Part shown: in pieces, positions 32,891 to 42,798 of the stretch
Position numbering within the stretch: the stretch's first letter is position 1
Layout of the letters: each line of letters opens with the position of its first letter
Assembly (NCBI GenBank): GCA_007693335.1
Contig: REDU01000085.1
Coordinates: 45,587-109,586, forward strand
DNA from: Ilumatobacter sp.
Lineage (GTDB): Bacteria; Actinomycetota; Acidimicrobiia; Acidimicrobiales; Ilumatobacteraceae
Length of the DNA stretch: 64,000 bases
Direction of reading: 5' to 3'
Notes under the pieces: model-generated
The model's database searches: none
What the model saw: the letters and a program-made list of their open reading frames with translations, nothing else
Told to the model about the DNA's origin: nothing
Program-made: the position numbers and the translations under genes

Positions 32891-33919
32891 GTGGGCAAGC
32901 AGTCCGTCAGCGGCTCCAAGCGGGTGTGGTTGCACCGCGCCCAGCGGGCTGCCGGCGGCGTGGAGGGGGTGGTCCGAACGGCGGCATCACCACTGCGGTC
33001 GTACGGGTTCCCGTACCGCTCCCCCACCGTCCCCCGGGGTGTCGAGGTTCCCGCCGACGCGCCCTCGCTGGGTGCCGACTACGACACCGACTGGGCCCGA
33101 TCACCCGTGGCACGGGCCACACGTGGCGTCATCATCGAAGGTCCCATCCGGCTGGCCGCCCGTCTGATCACCGATCCGGAGATCCTCGGCTACGACCGCC
33201 TCACCGATCTGACCGCACTCGACGATCCGCCGCCGGTCATCTTCGCCCCCAACCACCACAGCCATCTCGACACCGGCCTGATGCTCCGGGCCGTCCCACC
33301 CGAGTGGCGCCACGACCTGGTGATCGCCGCCGCCGCCGACTACTTCTTCGACAAGCGGTGGAAGGCTGCCGTCTCGGCGCTCGCGCTCAATGCGATCCCG
33401 ATCGACCGCGACGTGACCGGGCGCCGCGCCGCCGATCTGATCCGATCGCTGATGGCCGAGGGCCACAGCCTCGTGATCTACCCCGAGGGCGGGCGATCGC
33501 CCGACGGCTGGGGCCAGTCGTTCAAGGGCGGCGCCGCCTACCTCTCCGCCCGCACCGGAGCACCCGTGATCCCGGTGTTCATCGACGGCACCGGCTCGAT
33601 CTTCGGTAAGGGCATGAAGCGCCCGAAGCCCGGACGCTCCCGGGTGGTGTTCGGTCATCCGATGTGGCTCGACGACGGCGAGAACACACGCCGCTTCAAC
33701 ACCCGGATCGAGGCGGCGGTCAGCGCCCTCGGCGACGAGACGCTCACCGACGCGTGGTCGGCCCGCCAGCGTGCCGCCCGAGGTGAGAGTCCGCCGCTCG
33801 GTGGCCCCACCTACAACGGCTGGCGCCGCCAGTGGGAGCTGTCGGAGCACCGCAAGCGGGGTGTGGCCGGCCTCCGACGCCGTCAGAAGCGTCGCTGGCC
33901 CGACCTCGGCGGCCGCTGA
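32891..33919 (+). CDS. PlsC-type 1-acylglycerol-3-phosphate O-acyltransferase family protein
   Basis: 342 aa. Motif I NHHSHLD (the NHx4D catalytic pair) and motif III YPEGGRSPDG are present, with the usual order and spacing. The N-terminal 80 residues are basic and lack membrane helices, so it probably attaches to the membrane surface. The C-terminus is basic (RKRGVAGLRRRQKRRW). Family function: transfer of an acyl chain to a lysophospholipid-type alcohol; the acceptor here may be a novel alcohol. Start GTG 32891, 9 bp after the LarA-like stop. Last gene of the operon. Confidence 0.9.
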   Translation: MGKQSVSGSKRVWLHRAQRAAGGVEGVVRTAASPLRSYGFPYRSPTVPRGVEVPADAPSLGADYDTDWARSPVARATRGVIIEGPIRLAARLITDPEILGYDRLTDLTALDDPPPVIFAPNHHSHLDTGLMLRAVPPEWRHDLVIAAAADYFFDKRWKAAVSALALNAIPIDRDVTGRRAADLIRSLMAEGHSLVIYPEGGRSPDGWGQSFKGGAAYLSARTGAPVIPVFIDGTGSIFGKGMKRPKPGRSRVVFGHPMWLDDGENTRRFNTRIEAAVSALGDETLTDAWSARQRAARGESPPLGGPTYNGWRRQWELSEHRKRGVAGLRRRQKRRWPDLGGR

Positions 33920-33935
33920 CCCAGCCGGTTCCGGC

Positions 33936-33981
33936 TCTGGGCTGCAGGCGGCGTCACCGGCGACCTGGGCTGCAGCCCAGA
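33936..33981. terminator. 12-bp hairpin between convergent acyltransferase and LysM genes
   Basis: TCTGGGCTGCAG (33936-33947) pairs with CTGCAGCCCAGA (33970-33981), loop 22 nt. The right half is itself part of a perfect 16-bp palindrome (CTGGGCTGCAGCCCAG, 33965-33980), so two alternative hairpins are possible. The site fills the 75-bp gap between two convergent genes: probable two-way terminator. Confidence 0.6.
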
Positions 33982-33994
33982 ACCGCGAGATCGT

Positions 33995-34651
33995 TCAGTC
34001 GTCGCAGGGGATGCGCAGCTCCTGGCCCGGGATGAACTGGGTCATGGCCGGGTTGTTCGCGTTCGCGTTCTGCAACTGTTCGAGCGTGATGTCGTACTGG
34101 GCGGCGACGCGGTTCGGGAAGTCTCCCGCGACGATCACGTGGGTGCCGGGCACGCACTCGCCGTCGGCGCCGGCCAGGGTGGTCTCGGGAACCGCACCGG
34201 GAGTCGTGGCGTCGTCAGCGGGAGTCGAGGCGTCGTCGGCGGGAGCCGACGGGGCCGCGCTGGTCGAACCGGGGATCAGGGCACCCGGCGGGATGCCGAT
34301 CACGTCACCCGGGAAGATCGCCTGGTTGATGCCGTTGGGCCACTCGTTGAAGTTCGCCAACTCCTCCATCGTGATGCCGAACCGGCTCGCGATCACCGAC
34401 ACGGCGTCACCAGCCTGCACCGTGTACTCCTGGGGTCGGGTCGATCGGCCCTCCTCGTCGGTCTCCGGGCCCTCGTCGGGCGACAGGGTGGTCGTGGTGG
34501 TGACGGGTGGGCGAACCACGTAACTCGACGGCTGGATCGAGTTCAGAGTGGTGCGTGCGCCGGTCTCCTCCGCACCGCAGCCCGCGAACAAGATGGCCGG
34601 GCCGAGCCCGAACCCGATCAGCCCGAGGGCGCGAATGGCACGTGAACGCAT
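33995..34651 (-). CDS. LysM-domain lipoprotein
   Basis: 218 aa. A signal peptide with a lipobox (AILFAGC) lets it be lipid-anchored to the outer face of the membrane. After a threonine-rich linker it has two LysM repeats: EYTVQAGDAVSVIASRFG...PGDVIGIPPG (about 80-125) and HVIVAGDFPNRVAAQY...PGQELRIPCDD (about 172-218), joined by a Ser/Ala/Asp-rich linker with short tandem repeats (ADDASTPADDATTP). LysM binds peptidoglycan. ATG 34651 has TACGCT 7 nt upstream. Confidence 0.9.
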   Translation of the reverse strand: MRSRAIRALGLIGFGLGPAILFAGCGAEETGARTTLNSIQPSSYVVRPPVTTTTTLSPDEGPETDEEGRSTRPQEYTVQAGDAVSVIASRFGITMEELANFNEWPNGINQAIFPGDVIGIPPGALIPGSTSAAPSAPADDASTPADDATTPGAVPETTLAGADGECVPGTHVIVAGDFPNRVAAQYDITLEQLQNANANNPAMTQFIPGQELRIPCDD

Positions 34652-34658
34652 GGCGCAC

Positions 34659-34664
34659 AGCGTA
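34659..34664 (-). promoter_or_regulatory. -10-like box (TACGCT) for the LysM lipoprotein gene
   Basis: Minus-strand TACGCT 7 nt before ATG 34651, no Shine-Dalgarno, so a probable leaderless promoter. Confidence 0.45.
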
Positions 34665-34750
34665 CGACGCCTGCGAGGCGCGGACGTGTCACCCACGTCA
34701 CGGGAACCGCCACGGGCCGACGGACGTCGTCGCCGACCGATCCGGGCCAC

Positions 34751-36202
34751 TCACATCAGTGGTCGGTCGGTGGGTTTGACCGGCACCGGCAGCCGGGTCT
34801 CGCCCATCAGGTATTCGTCGACACCGGCAGCGCACGCGCGGCCCTCGGCGATGGCCCACACGATGAGGCTCTGACCCCGCCCCATGTCGCCGGCCACGAA
34901 CACCCCCGGCACGCTCGACATGTACTGCTGATCGCGAGCCACGTTGCCACGCTGATCGAGCTCGACGCCGAGCTGATCGAGCCAGGAGCCCTTGTCCGGA
35001 CCGACGAAGCCCATCGCCAGGAAGACCAGGTCGGCAGGAAGTTCGACGTCGGTGCCCTCGACCCTCTGGAACTTCCCGTCGACCATCTCGACCTCGTGGA
35101 GCCGGAGCGCGGCCACGTTGCCGTTCCCGTCGTCGAGGAACCGTTCGGTGTTCACGCTGTACAGACGCTCGCCGCCCTCCTCGTGGGCCGACGACACGCG
35201 GTACACCATGTTCCACTGCGGCCACGGGTTGGTGGGAGCACGACTGTCGGGCGGCCGCGGCATGATCTCGAGTTGGGTGACCGACGCCGCACCCTGACGG
35301 TGCGCGGTGCCCAGGCAGTCGGCACCGGTGTCGCCGCCACCGATGATCACGACGTGTTTCCCGTTCGCATCGATCGGCGACGCCTCGATGTCGCCCTGCT
35401 GCACGCGGTTCGCGTACGGCAGGTACTCCATCGCCTGGTGGATGCCCTCGAGCTCGCGCCCGGGGATCGGCAGGTCGCGCCACGCCGTGGCTCCGCAGGC
35501 CAGCACGATGGCGTCGTTCGCTGCCAGCAACACCTCGATGTCGATGTTGTCACCCACCACGGCGTTGGTGCGGAACTCGGTGCCCTCGGCCTGCATCTGC
35601 TCGAGTCGCCGGTCGATGTGACGCTTCTCCATCTTGAACTCGGGGATGCCGTAACGCAGCAGGCCGCCGATGCGGTCGTCGCGCTCGAGCACCACGACGT
35701 CGTGACCCCCGCGCGTCAGCTGTTGGGCCACCGCGAGACCCGCCGGACCGGAACCGACCACGGCGACGCGCTTGCCGGTCTTCACCGTCGGGATCTCGGG
35801 GGTGACCCACCCTTCGTCCCACGCCCGGTCGATGATCTCGACCTCGACCTGCTTGATCGAGACCGGGTCCTCGTTGATGCCGAGCACGCACGCAGCCTCA
35901 CACGGCGCCGGGCACAACCGGCCCGTGAACTCGGGGAAGTTGTTCGTGGCGTGCAGGCGGTCGATCGCGTCGCGCCAGTGGTCTCGGTAGACGAGATCGT
36001 TCCAGTCGGGGATGAGGTTGCCGAGCGGACATCCGTTGTTGCAGAACGGGATCCCACAGTCCATGCACCGCCCGGCCTGGAGCTTCAGCTTGTCCTCGGG
36101 GAAGTCCTCGTAGACCTCCTTCCAGTCGCGCAGGCGCACCGGCACGGGACGGCGCGACGGGAGCTCGCGCTCCCACTTCATGAACCCGGTTGCCTCACCC
36201 AC
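34751..36202 (-). CDS. gltD: Glutamate synthase, small (beta) subunit
   Basis: 483 aa. It takes electrons from NADPH and passes them via FAD and iron-sulfur clusters to the large subunit. Cysteine clusters: [20 protein letters not shown] and [16 protein letters not shown] loop [17 protein letters not shown] and NADPH loop [15 protein letters not shown]. The C-terminus [19 protein letters not shown] closes the FAD site. Its start overlaps the end of gltB by 8 bp, so the two subunits are co-translated. Confidence 0.96.
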   Translation of the reverse strand: MGEATGFMKWERELPSRRPVPVRLRDWKEVYEDFPEDKLKLQAGRCMDCGIPFCNNGCPLGNLIPDWNDLVYRDHWRDAIDRLHATNNFPEFTGRLCPAPCEAACVLGINEDPVSIKQVEVEIIDRAWDEGWVTPEIPTVKTGKRVAVVGSGPAGLAVAQQLTRGGHDVVVLERDDRIGGLLRYGIPEFKMEKRHIDRRLEQMQAEGTEFRTNAVVGDNIDIEVLLAANDAIVLACGATAWRDLPIPGRELEGIHQAMEYLPYANRVQQGDIEASPIDANGKHVVIIGGGDTGADCLGTAHRQGAASVTQLEIMPRPPDSRAPTNPWPQWNMVYRVSSAHEEGGERLYSVNTERFLDDGNGNVAALRLHEVEMVDGKFQRVEGTDVELPADLVFLAMGFVGPDKGSWLDQLGVELDQRGNVARDQQYMSSVPGVFVAGDMGRGQSLIVWAIAEGRACAAGVDEYLMGETRLPVPVKPTDRPLM

Positions 36203-39200
36203 GCGCCGCCTCCATGACCTTGTCGACCGTCTGCTGCTCGTCGAGGCCGGCGGCCTCCGATTCCTTCATGACCGTGAGCACCCGCTTGTAGTCGATCGGC
36301 ATGACCTTGCGGAACCGACTGATCTCGACGTTCCATGCGGTCAGCAGCCGAGCCGCGACCGCCGAACCCGTGAGCTCGCGGTGACGGGCGACGGTGTCGC
36401 CGAGGAACGCCTGATCGTCGGCGTCGATCGGTTCGAGGCGAACCATGTCGAGGTTCACCCGCTCGTCGAACGATCCATCGCGGTCGTAGACGTAGGCGAT
36501 TCCACCCGACATCCCCGCACCGAAGTTGCGTCCCGTCTCACCGAGCACGATCACGCGGCCACCGGTCATGTACTCGCAGCCGTGGTCACCCACGCCCTCG
36601 ACCACGGCCAGCGCTCCGGAGTTGCGGACGCAGAACCGCTCGCCCACCACGCCACGCAGGAACAGCTCGCCGCTGGTGGCGCCGTAGGCGATCACGTTGC
36701 CGGCGATGATCTGCTCCTCGGCCACGAACGGTGCCGCCGGGTCGGGTTGCACGATGATGCGGCCCCCCGACAGCCCCTTGCCCACGTAGTCGTTGGCATC
36801 GCCGATCAGCCGCATGGTCACGCCGGCGGGGACGAAGGCCCCGAAGCTCTGACCGGCCGACCCGGTGAACGTGATGTCGATGGTGTCGTCGGGCAGGCCG
36901 GCGCCTCTCCACTTCTTGGTGATCTCGTGGCCGAGCAACGTGCCGACGGTGCGGTTCACGTTGCGGATCGGCACGGCGATCGTCACCGGGTGACCATCGA
37001 GGATGGCCGGTTGCGACTGGCGGATCAGCTCCTGGTCGAGGGCCTCGTCCAGACCGTGGTCCTGGGGCACCGACTGGATCATCGTCTGCCCGTAGGGGTT
37101 CTGGGGGACAGCGAGGATCGGGCTGATGTCGAGTCCGTGAGCCTTCCAGTGATCGACCGCGGGCTGCACGTCGAGCGCCTCCACGTGACCGATCATCTCG
37201 GCCATCGTGCGGAAGCCGAGCCGGGCCATCAACTCGCGCACCTCCTCGGCGATGAACTCGAAGAAGTTCACGACGAACTCGGGGGTACCGGTGAACTTCT
37301 TGCGGAGCTCGGGGTTCTGGGTGGCGATGCCCACCGGGCAGGTGTCGAGATGGCAGACGCGCATCATCACGCACCCCGACACCACGAGCGGCGCAGTGGC
37401 GAAGCCGTACTCCTCGGCGCCCAGCAACGCAGCGATCACCACGTCACGACCGGTCTTCATCTGACCGTCGGTCTGCACCACGATGCGGTCGCGCAGCCCG
37501 TTGAGCAACAGCGTCTGTTGGGTCTCGGCCAGGCCGAGCTCCCACGGACCACCCGCATGCTTCAACGAGGTGAGCGGGCTGGCACCGGTGCCGCCGTCGT
37601 GCCCGGAGATCAGCACCACATCGGCCTTGGCCTTGCTGACGCCGGCGGCCACGGTCCCCACACCCATCTCGGCCACCAGCTTCACGTGCACGCGGGCCGA
37701 GGGGTTGGCGTTCTTGAGGTCGTGGATCAGCTGCTTCAGATCCTCGATCGAGTAGATGTCGTGATGGGGCGGCGGGCTGATGAGCCCCACACCCGGCGTG
37801 GAGTACCGCGTCTTGGCGATCCACGGGTACACCTTGCCGCCGGGCAGCTGGCCACCCTCACCGGGCTTCGCGCCCTGGGCCATCTTGATCTGGATGTCGT
37901 CGGAGTTCGTGAGGTACTCCGAGGTGACCCCGAAACGTCCCGAGGCCACCTGCTTGATGGCCGACCGACGGGTGGGGTCGTACAGCCGGTCGGCGTCCTC
38001 GCCGCCCTCGCCGGTGTTCGACTTGGCGCCGATCTGGTTCATCGCGATCGCCAACGTCTCGTGCGCCTCGGCCGAGATCGACCCGTACGACATCGCTCCC
38101 GTGGAGAAACGCTTGACGATCTCGGTGATGGGCTCGACCTCGTCGATCGGCACGGGCTCGCGCTCACCCTCGCGGAACTTGAACAGGCCGCGCAGCGTCG
38201 TGAGCACCTCGGACTGGTCGTCCACCTTCGAGGTGTACTCCTTGAAGATGTCGTAGCGCTTCGCACGCGTGGCGTGCTGCAGCTTGAACACCGTCTCGGG
38301 GTTGAACAGGTGGTGCTCGCCCTCGCGGCGCCACTGGTACTCGCCGCCGGGCTCGAGCTTGCGGTGGGCGCGCTCCTCGGGGCGGGTGGGGTGGGCGATC
38401 GAGTGACGCATCTCGACAGCCCGGGCGACCACCCGGAGATCGATGCCACCGAGCCGGCTGACGGTGCCGGTGAAGTAGCGCTCGACGAACTCCTCGCCGA
38501 GGCCGATCGCCTCGAAGATCTGGGCGCCGGTGTAGGAGGCGACCGTTGACACGCCCATCTTCGACATGACCTTGAGCACACCCTTGCCGCAGGCCTTGAT
38601 GTAGGTGCGGACGGCCTGCTTGGGGTCGAGGCCGCCGAGTCCGTGGAGACCCTTGCCGTCGTCGGCGGCGATCAGGTCCTCGATCGACTCGAACGCGAGG
38701 TACGGGTTGATGGCGCCGGCGCCGTAGCCGACCAGCAGCGCCATGTGGTGCACCTCGCGGGCGTCGCCGCACTCGACCACGAGCCCGACCATCGTGCGCT
38801 GCTTGGTGCGGACGAGATGATGGTGCACCGCAGAGGTGAGCAGCAACGACGGGATCGGCGCCTCGACCTCGTCGCAGTTGCGGTCCGACAGCACGATCAC
38901 GCGTGCGCCGTTGTCGATGGCCTCGGACACCTCGACGAAGATCTCGTCGAGCCGACGCTCGAGGCCGGCACCACCACCGTCGACCCGGAACAGTCCCGTG
39001 ACCACGTGCGCGGCGAGGCCGGGACGGGCGCCGTCGTCGTTCGCGTGGATGATCTTCGCGAGTTCGTCGTTGTCGATGATCGGGAAGGGCAGCGCCAGCT
39101 GACGGCAACTCTCGGGTCCGGGCTGGAGGACGTTGGCCTCGGGCCCGATCGTGGAGGCGACCGCCGTGACGACCTCCTCGCGGATCGCGTCGAGGGGCGG

Positions 39201-40751
39201 GTTCGTCACCTGGGCGAACAGCTGCTGGAAGTAGTCGAACAGCAGACGGGGCCGCAGCGAGAGCACGGCGGTCGGGGTGTCGGTACCCATCGACCCGATC
39301 GGCTCGATGCCCTTGGAGGCCATCGGGGCGATGATGAGCCGAAGCTCTTCGTGGGTGTAGCCGAACATCTGCTGGCGGCGCAGCACACTGTCGCGACTGA
39401 AGACCACGTGCGGACGTTCGGTCAGGTCGCTCAGCTCGACCAGCCCCTGTTCGAGCCACTGCTCGTAGGGGTGCTCGGCGGCGAGCGCCGACTTGATCTC
39501 CTCGTCGTCGACGATGCGACCCTGCGACGTGTCGATCAGGAACATCTTGCCGGGCTGCAACCGGCCCTTGGTGACCACCTTCGACGGATCGATGTCGATC
39601 ACTCCGACCTCCGACGCCATCACGACCAGATCGTCGTCGGTCACCCAGTATCGGCTCGGGCGCAGACCGTTGCGGTCGAGCACGGCACCGATCACGGTGC
39701 CGTCGGTGAACGTGACGCTGGCCGGGCCGTCCCACGGCTCCATCAGGCTGGCGTGGAACCGGTAGAACGCCCGACGGGCGGGGTCCATCTCGGTGTTGTT
39801 CTCCCACGCCTCGGGGATCATCATCAGAACCGCGTGGTGCAGCGGACGGCCGCCGAGGTGGAGCAGCTCGAGCACCTCGTCGAAGCGAGCCGTGTCGGAC
39901 GCACCGGGGGTGCAGATCGGGAACGCCCGCTCGAGGCCGGGGAGGTGCGGACTGGCGGCCATCGCCTCACGGGCCCGCATCCAGTTCTGGTTGCCCTGCA
40001 CGGTGTTGATCTCACCGTTGTGCGCCACGTACCGGTACGGGTGGGCCAGCGGCCACGACGGGAACGTGTTGGTCGAGAACCGCGAGTGCACGAGCAGCAG
40101 CGCGCTCTCGACACGCTGATCGGTCAGATCGGTGAAGAACTGGCTCAGCTGCGGCGTGGTGAGCATGCCCTTGTAGACGATGGTGCGCGCCGACAGCGAT
40201 GCGAAGTAGGTCTGCAGTTCGGCGTCGAGTTCGTGCTCGGACCGCTTACGGGCCACGAACGTGCGACGGTCGAGCTCGATGTCGGCGCTGCCGTCGGCGG
40301 CCGCCACGAACAGCTGCTTGAACGTGGGCATCGCGGCTCGGGAGGTCGCGCCGAGGCAACCGGGATCGACGGGCACGTCGCGCCAGCCGAGCACGGTGAG
40401 GCCCTCGTCCACCATGATGCCGGCGATGGCGTCCTGCGCCTTCTCGCAGGCGACCGGGTCGGCCGGCAGGAACGCAGCGCCCACGGCGTAGGCACCCTCG
40501 GCCGGGAGCTCGAAGTCGACCACGGCCCGGAAGAACGCATCGGGCACCTGGATCAGGATGCCCGCGCCGTCGCCGGTGTCGGGCTCGGCACCGGTGGCGC
40601 CGCGGTGTTCGAGGTTGGTGAGGGCACGCAGGCCGGTGGCCACCAGTTCGTTCGAGCGGACACCCTTCATGTGCGCGACGAAGGACACGCCGCAGGAGTC
40701 GTGTTCGAACCGCGGATCGTAGAGACCCGAAGGGCCAGGCATGGTCTGCAT
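36195..40751 (-). CDS. gltB: Glutamate synthase, large (alpha) subunit
   Basis: 1518 aa. It makes two glutamates from glutamine and 2-oxoglutarate. The N-terminal Ntn amidotransferase domain needs cleavage before C20 in [10 protein letters not shown]; then come the central and FMN-binding domains ([16 protein letters not shown]), the [3Fe-4S] cluster cysteines in [15 protein letters not shown], and the C-terminal GXGXG beta-helix ([31 protein letters not shown]). ATG 40751 gives a 19-residue propeptide; ATG 40742 is an alternative. Nitrogen regulation is likely but no GlnR site is visible to me in the upstream 281 bp. Confidence 0.96.
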   Translation of the reverse strand: MQTMPGPSGLYDPRFEHDSCGVSFVAHMKGVRSNELVATGLRALTNLEHRGATGAEPDTGDGAGILIQVPDAFFRAVVDFELPAEGAYAVGAAFLPADPVACEKAQDAIAGIMVDEGLTVLGWRDVPVDPGCLGATSRAAMPTFKQLFVAAADGSADIELDRRTFVARKRSEHELDAELQTYFASLSARTIVYKGMLTTPQLSQFFTDLTDQRVESALLLVHSRFSTNTFPSWPLAHPYRYVAHNGEINTVQGNQNWMRAREAMAASPHLPGLERAFPICTPGASDTARFDEVLELLHLGGRPLHHAVLMMIPEAWENNTEMDPARRAFYRFHASLMEPWDGPASVTFTDGTVIGAVLDRNGLRPSRYWVTDDDLVVMASEVGVIDIDPSKVVTKGRLQPGKMFLIDTSQGRIVDDEEIKSALAAEHPYEQWLEQGLVELSDLTERPHVVFSRDSVLRRQQMFGYTHEELRLIIAPMASKGIEPIGSMGTDTPTAVLSLRPRLLFDYFQQLFAQVTNPPLDAIREEVVTAVASTIGPEANVLQPGPESCRQLALPFPIIDNDELAKIIHANDDGARPGLAAHVVTGLFRVDGGGAGLERRLDEIFVEVSEAIDNGARVIVLSDRNCDEVEAPIPSLLLTSAVHHHLVRTKQRTMVGLVVECGDAREVHHMALLVGYGAGAINPYLAFESIEDLIAADDGKGLHGLGGLDPKQAVRTYIKACGKGVLKVMSKMGVSTVASYTGAQIFEAIGLGEEFVERYFTGTVSRLGGIDLRVVARAVEMRHSIAHPTRPEERAHRKLEPGGEYQWRREGEHHLFNPETVFKLQHATRAKRYDIFKEYTSKVDDQSEVLTTLRGLFKFREGEREPVPIDEVEPITEIVKRFSTGAMSYGSISAEAHETLAIAMNQIGAKSNTGEGGEDADRLYDPTRRSAIKQVASGRFGVTSEYLTNSDDIQIKMAQGAKPGEGGQLPGGKVYPWIAKTRYSTPGVGLISPPPHHDIYSIEDLKQLIHDLKNANPSARVHVKLVAEMGVGTVAAGVSKAKADVVLISGHDGGTGASPLTSLKHAGGPWELGLAETQQTLLLNGLRDRIVVQTDGQMKTGRDVVIAALLGAEEYGFATAPLVVSGCVMMRVCHLDTCPVGIATQNPELRKKFTGTPEFVVNFFEFIAEEVRELMARLGFRTMAEMIGHVEALDVQPAVDHWKAHGLDISPILAVPQNPYGQTMIQSVPQDHGLDEALDQELIRQSQPAILDGHPVTIAVPIRNVNRTVGTLLGHEITKKWRGAGLPDDTIDITFTGSAGQSFGAFVPAGVTMRLIGDANDYVGKGLSGGRIIVQPDPAAPFVAEEQIIAGNVIAYGATSGELFLRGVVGERFCVRNSGALAVVEGVGDHGCEYMTGGRVIVLGETGRNFGAGMSGGIAYVYDRDGSFDERVNLDMVRLEPIDADDQAFLGDTVARHRELTGSAVAARLLTAWNVEISRFRKVMPIDYKRVLTVMKESEAAGLDEQQTVDKVMEAARG

Positions 40752-40954
40752 CGTGTGATGAACTCCACGGAGTCGGTGAGGGTCGAGGTGGAGTCGGGGA
40801 CGACGCTGGCCCAGACGGTTTCTCCATGTTACGGGATGGTGCGAGGCGGGGCGCAAACGTTCCCCGAGGAATCCGGAACTCCCCGCACCTGTCACACGTC
40901 CGTCATCTGAACCACCGCCGCCAGCGAACCGACTTCAGCGACCCACCCGCACGG

Positions 40955-41017
40955 CCCCATCCGACTCTGTGTCGATCCGGGCCGAGTTTCGCAGCCCCAG
41001 CCGACTCTGTGTCGATC
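40955..41017. repeat. Pair of 23-bp direct repeats between crotonase and gltB genes
   Basis: CCCCAKCCGACTCTGTGTCGATC (one T/G difference) occurs at 40955-40977 and 40995-41017, exactly 40 bp apart. Each has an inner CGAC-TCTGT-GTCG hairpin. The rest of the 281-bp gap 40752-41032 holds the gltB leader and nothing else I can name. Possible terminator of the crotonase gene or a repeat element. Confidence 0.6.
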
Positions 41018-41032
41018 TCGACCGGCTCGAGG

Positions 41033-41842
41033 TCAGTCCTGGTAGACGGGCTCGCGCTTCTCGAAGCCGGCCATCACGGCCTCGACCTGGTTCGGGCTGC
41101 CGACCTGGGCGCCGATCACGCGACGCTCCTCGGCGAACTGCTCGGCGGCGCCGTCGGCGAACACCCGGTTGAACAGCTCCTTCGCCCCGCGGATGGCGCC
41201 GGGGCTCCGAGCGGCGATCTCATGGGCGAGCGCCATGGCGTCGTCGTACGGCGTCTCGCTGAGCCTGGTGACGAGGCCGAGTTCGGCCGCCTCGCGACCG
41301 TCGAAGATCCGGGCGGTGAACGTGAGTTCCTTGGCGACGTCGGGACGCACCAGCTTCGACAGCACGTGGGTGCCCGTCATGTCGGGCACGAGACCCCAGT
41401 GCACCTCGCGCACCGACATCTTCGTGTCGGGGTGCACGATGCGGATGTCGGCGCCGAGCGCGATCTGGATGCCGCCGCCGAGCGCGTGGCCGTGCACGGC
41501 GGCGATCACCGGCACCGGCACCTCCTGCCACACCCACGCCACCTGCTGGCCGAGGTGGGTGATGCGCCCCTCCTCGATCGCACCAGGGTTCCCCTGCCGC
41601 TCGCTCTCCGGCCGCTCCCCACCTGCCATCGACTCGAACGTCGAGAAGTCGAGGCCGGCGCAGAACGAAGGACCGTCGCCGTGGATCACCACGGCGCGCA
41701 CACCGGGCTCGGTCTTCAGGCGCTCGCCCGCCTCGGCAATGGCGAGGAACATGTCGCCGTCGAGCGCGTTGCGCTTGTCGGCACGGTTGAACGTGACGTC
41801 GGCGACGCCGTCGGCGATGGAGATGAGCACACGGTCGGACAT
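41033..41842 (-). CDS. Enoyl-CoA hydratase/isomerase (crotonase) family protein
   Basis: 269 aa. The oxyanion-hole segments are FCAGLDFSTF and AAVHGHALGGGIQIALGADI; IRIVHPDTKMSVREVHWGLVPDM is the usual catalytic-region block, where the second Glu of hydratases falls at the VRE/WGLVPD region. Likely acts on an acyl-CoA in fatty-acid or aromatic degradation. CACACT 7 nt before ATG 41842 may be a -10-like box. Ends in a region with direct repeats. Confidence 0.9.
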   Translation of the reverse strand: MSDRVLISIADGVADVTFNRADKRNALDGDMFLAIAEAGERLKTEPGVRAVVIHGDGPSFCAGLDFSTFESMAGGERPESERQGNPGAIEEGRITHLGQQVAWVWQEVPVPVIAAVHGHALGGGIQIALGADIRIVHPDTKMSVREVHWGLVPDMTGTHVLSKLVRPDVAKELTFTARIFDGREAAELGLVTRLSETPYDDAMALAHEIAARSPGAIRGAKELFNRVFADGAAEQFAEERRVIGAQVGSPNQVEAVMAGFEKREPVYQD

Positions 41843-41855
41843 GACCGAAAGTGTG

Positions 41856-41978
41856 TCAGGTCACCCGACCGGCATCGTCACCGGCGCCATACGGGCGTCG
41901 AGCACGCAGCGTGTAGCTGTGCGGGATGCGTTCGGGCCGGTCGATGAGCCGGAACTCGCCGCCGGGCAGTTCCTCCAT
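41856..41978 (-). CDS. Short ORF of unknown function, possible gene remnant
   Basis: 40 codons, opening MEELPGGEFRLIDRPERIPH. The reading frame continues upstream for only three codons of similar style before a TGA. It looks like the C-terminal end of a larger enzyme rather than a complete protein; I cannot assign the parent family. It fills most of the gap between the crotonase and nitroreductase starts. Confidence 0.3.
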   Translation of the reverse strand: MEELPGGEFRLIDRPERIPHSYTLRARRPYGAGDDAGRVT

Positions 41979-42059
41979 CTGGTCGCCGAGCGTCGCTCAT
42001 GTCCACAGTGTGGCCATCTCGCATCTGCCCCTCGGCCGGGGTTCTGCAACACTGCGGCC

Positions 42060-42707
42060 ATGAAGCTCAACCTGTCGGCCGACGAGGTCCTCACCACCAC
42101 CCGATCGGTGCGTAAGCGCCTCGACTTCGACACGCCGGTCGACCGAGCGGTGATCGAGGAGTGTCTCGAGATCGCGCTCCAGGCCCCGACCGGCTCGAAC
42201 ACACAGGGGTGGCACTGGGTGTTCGTCGAGGATGCCGTCAAGAAGAAGGCGATCGCCGACATCTACCGCACCAACTTCGAGGTCTACGCCAACGCCCCTC
42301 GTCGCGAGTTCGGCGAGGGCGACATCCGCGAAGCGCGCATGGACGCGGTCCGCGACTCTGCCACGTACCTGAGCGACAACTTCGAGAAGGCCCCCGTCCT
42401 CATGATCCCGTGCATCGAGGGTCGTCTCGACAATCTCCCGTCGTTCGCCACGGCCTCGGTGTGGGGCTCGCTCCTCCCGGCAGTGTGGAGCTTCATGTTG
42501 GCGTTGCGCGAGCGGGGCATGGGCTCGGCGTGGACCACGATCCACCTGATGAACGGCGGCGAGGAGCAGGCCGCCGAGTTGCTCGGCATCCCCTACGACA
42601 AGGTCTCCCAGGGCGGCCTGTTCCCGATCGCGTACACCCTCGGCACCGAGTTCAAGCTCGCCAAGCGCCTCCCCGCCGCCGAGGTCATGCACTGGGACTC
42701 CTGGTGA
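42060..42707 (+). CDS. Nitroreductase-family FMN protein
   Basis: 215 aa. FMN-binding Arg cluster in TTRSVRKRLDF, then IEECLEIALQAPTGSNTQGW, and the C-terminal LGIPYDKVSQGGLFPIAYTLG. The family reduces nitro groups, quinones or flavins with NAD(P)H. It starts at ATG 42060 next to a CAACACT promoter-like stretch 6 nt upstream. It is convergent with recG. Confidence 0.9.
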   Translation: MKLNLSADEVLTTTRSVRKRLDFDTPVDRAVIEECLEIALQAPTGSNTQGWHWVFVEDAVKKKAIADIYRTNFEVYANAPRREFGEGDIREARMDAVRDSATYLSDNFEKAPVLMIPCIEGRLDNLPSFATASVWGSLLPAVWSFMLALRERGMGSAWTTIHLMNGGEEQAAELLGIPYDKVSQGGLFPIAYTLGTEFKLAKRLPAAEVMHWDSW

Positions 42708-42727
42708 CCGGATGACCTGATCCACAA

Positions 42728-42780
42728 CCGAACCGTCCGCGGCGAACCGGCAGAACCGGGCGATCGTCACAGACAGTTCG
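42728..42780. terminator. Hairpin between nitroreductase and recG (repeat copy 3)
   Basis: CCGAACCGTCCGCGG (42728-42742) faces TCACAGACAGTTCG (42767-42780). The arms match the 14301 and 22725 elements. Plus-strand C-A mismatches become G-U pairs in minus-strand RNA, so it should work best at the end of recG transcripts, whose stop lies 19 bp away. Confidence 0.55.
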
Positions 42781-42798
42781 TCGAGGTTTGGTCACGGA

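Noticed and set aside
38643..40910. 755-residue plus-strand frame opposite gltB
   Set aside because: It is the antisense shadow of gltB: rich in Val, Asp, Arg, Glu and His with no motif, and gltB is unmistakable on the other strand.
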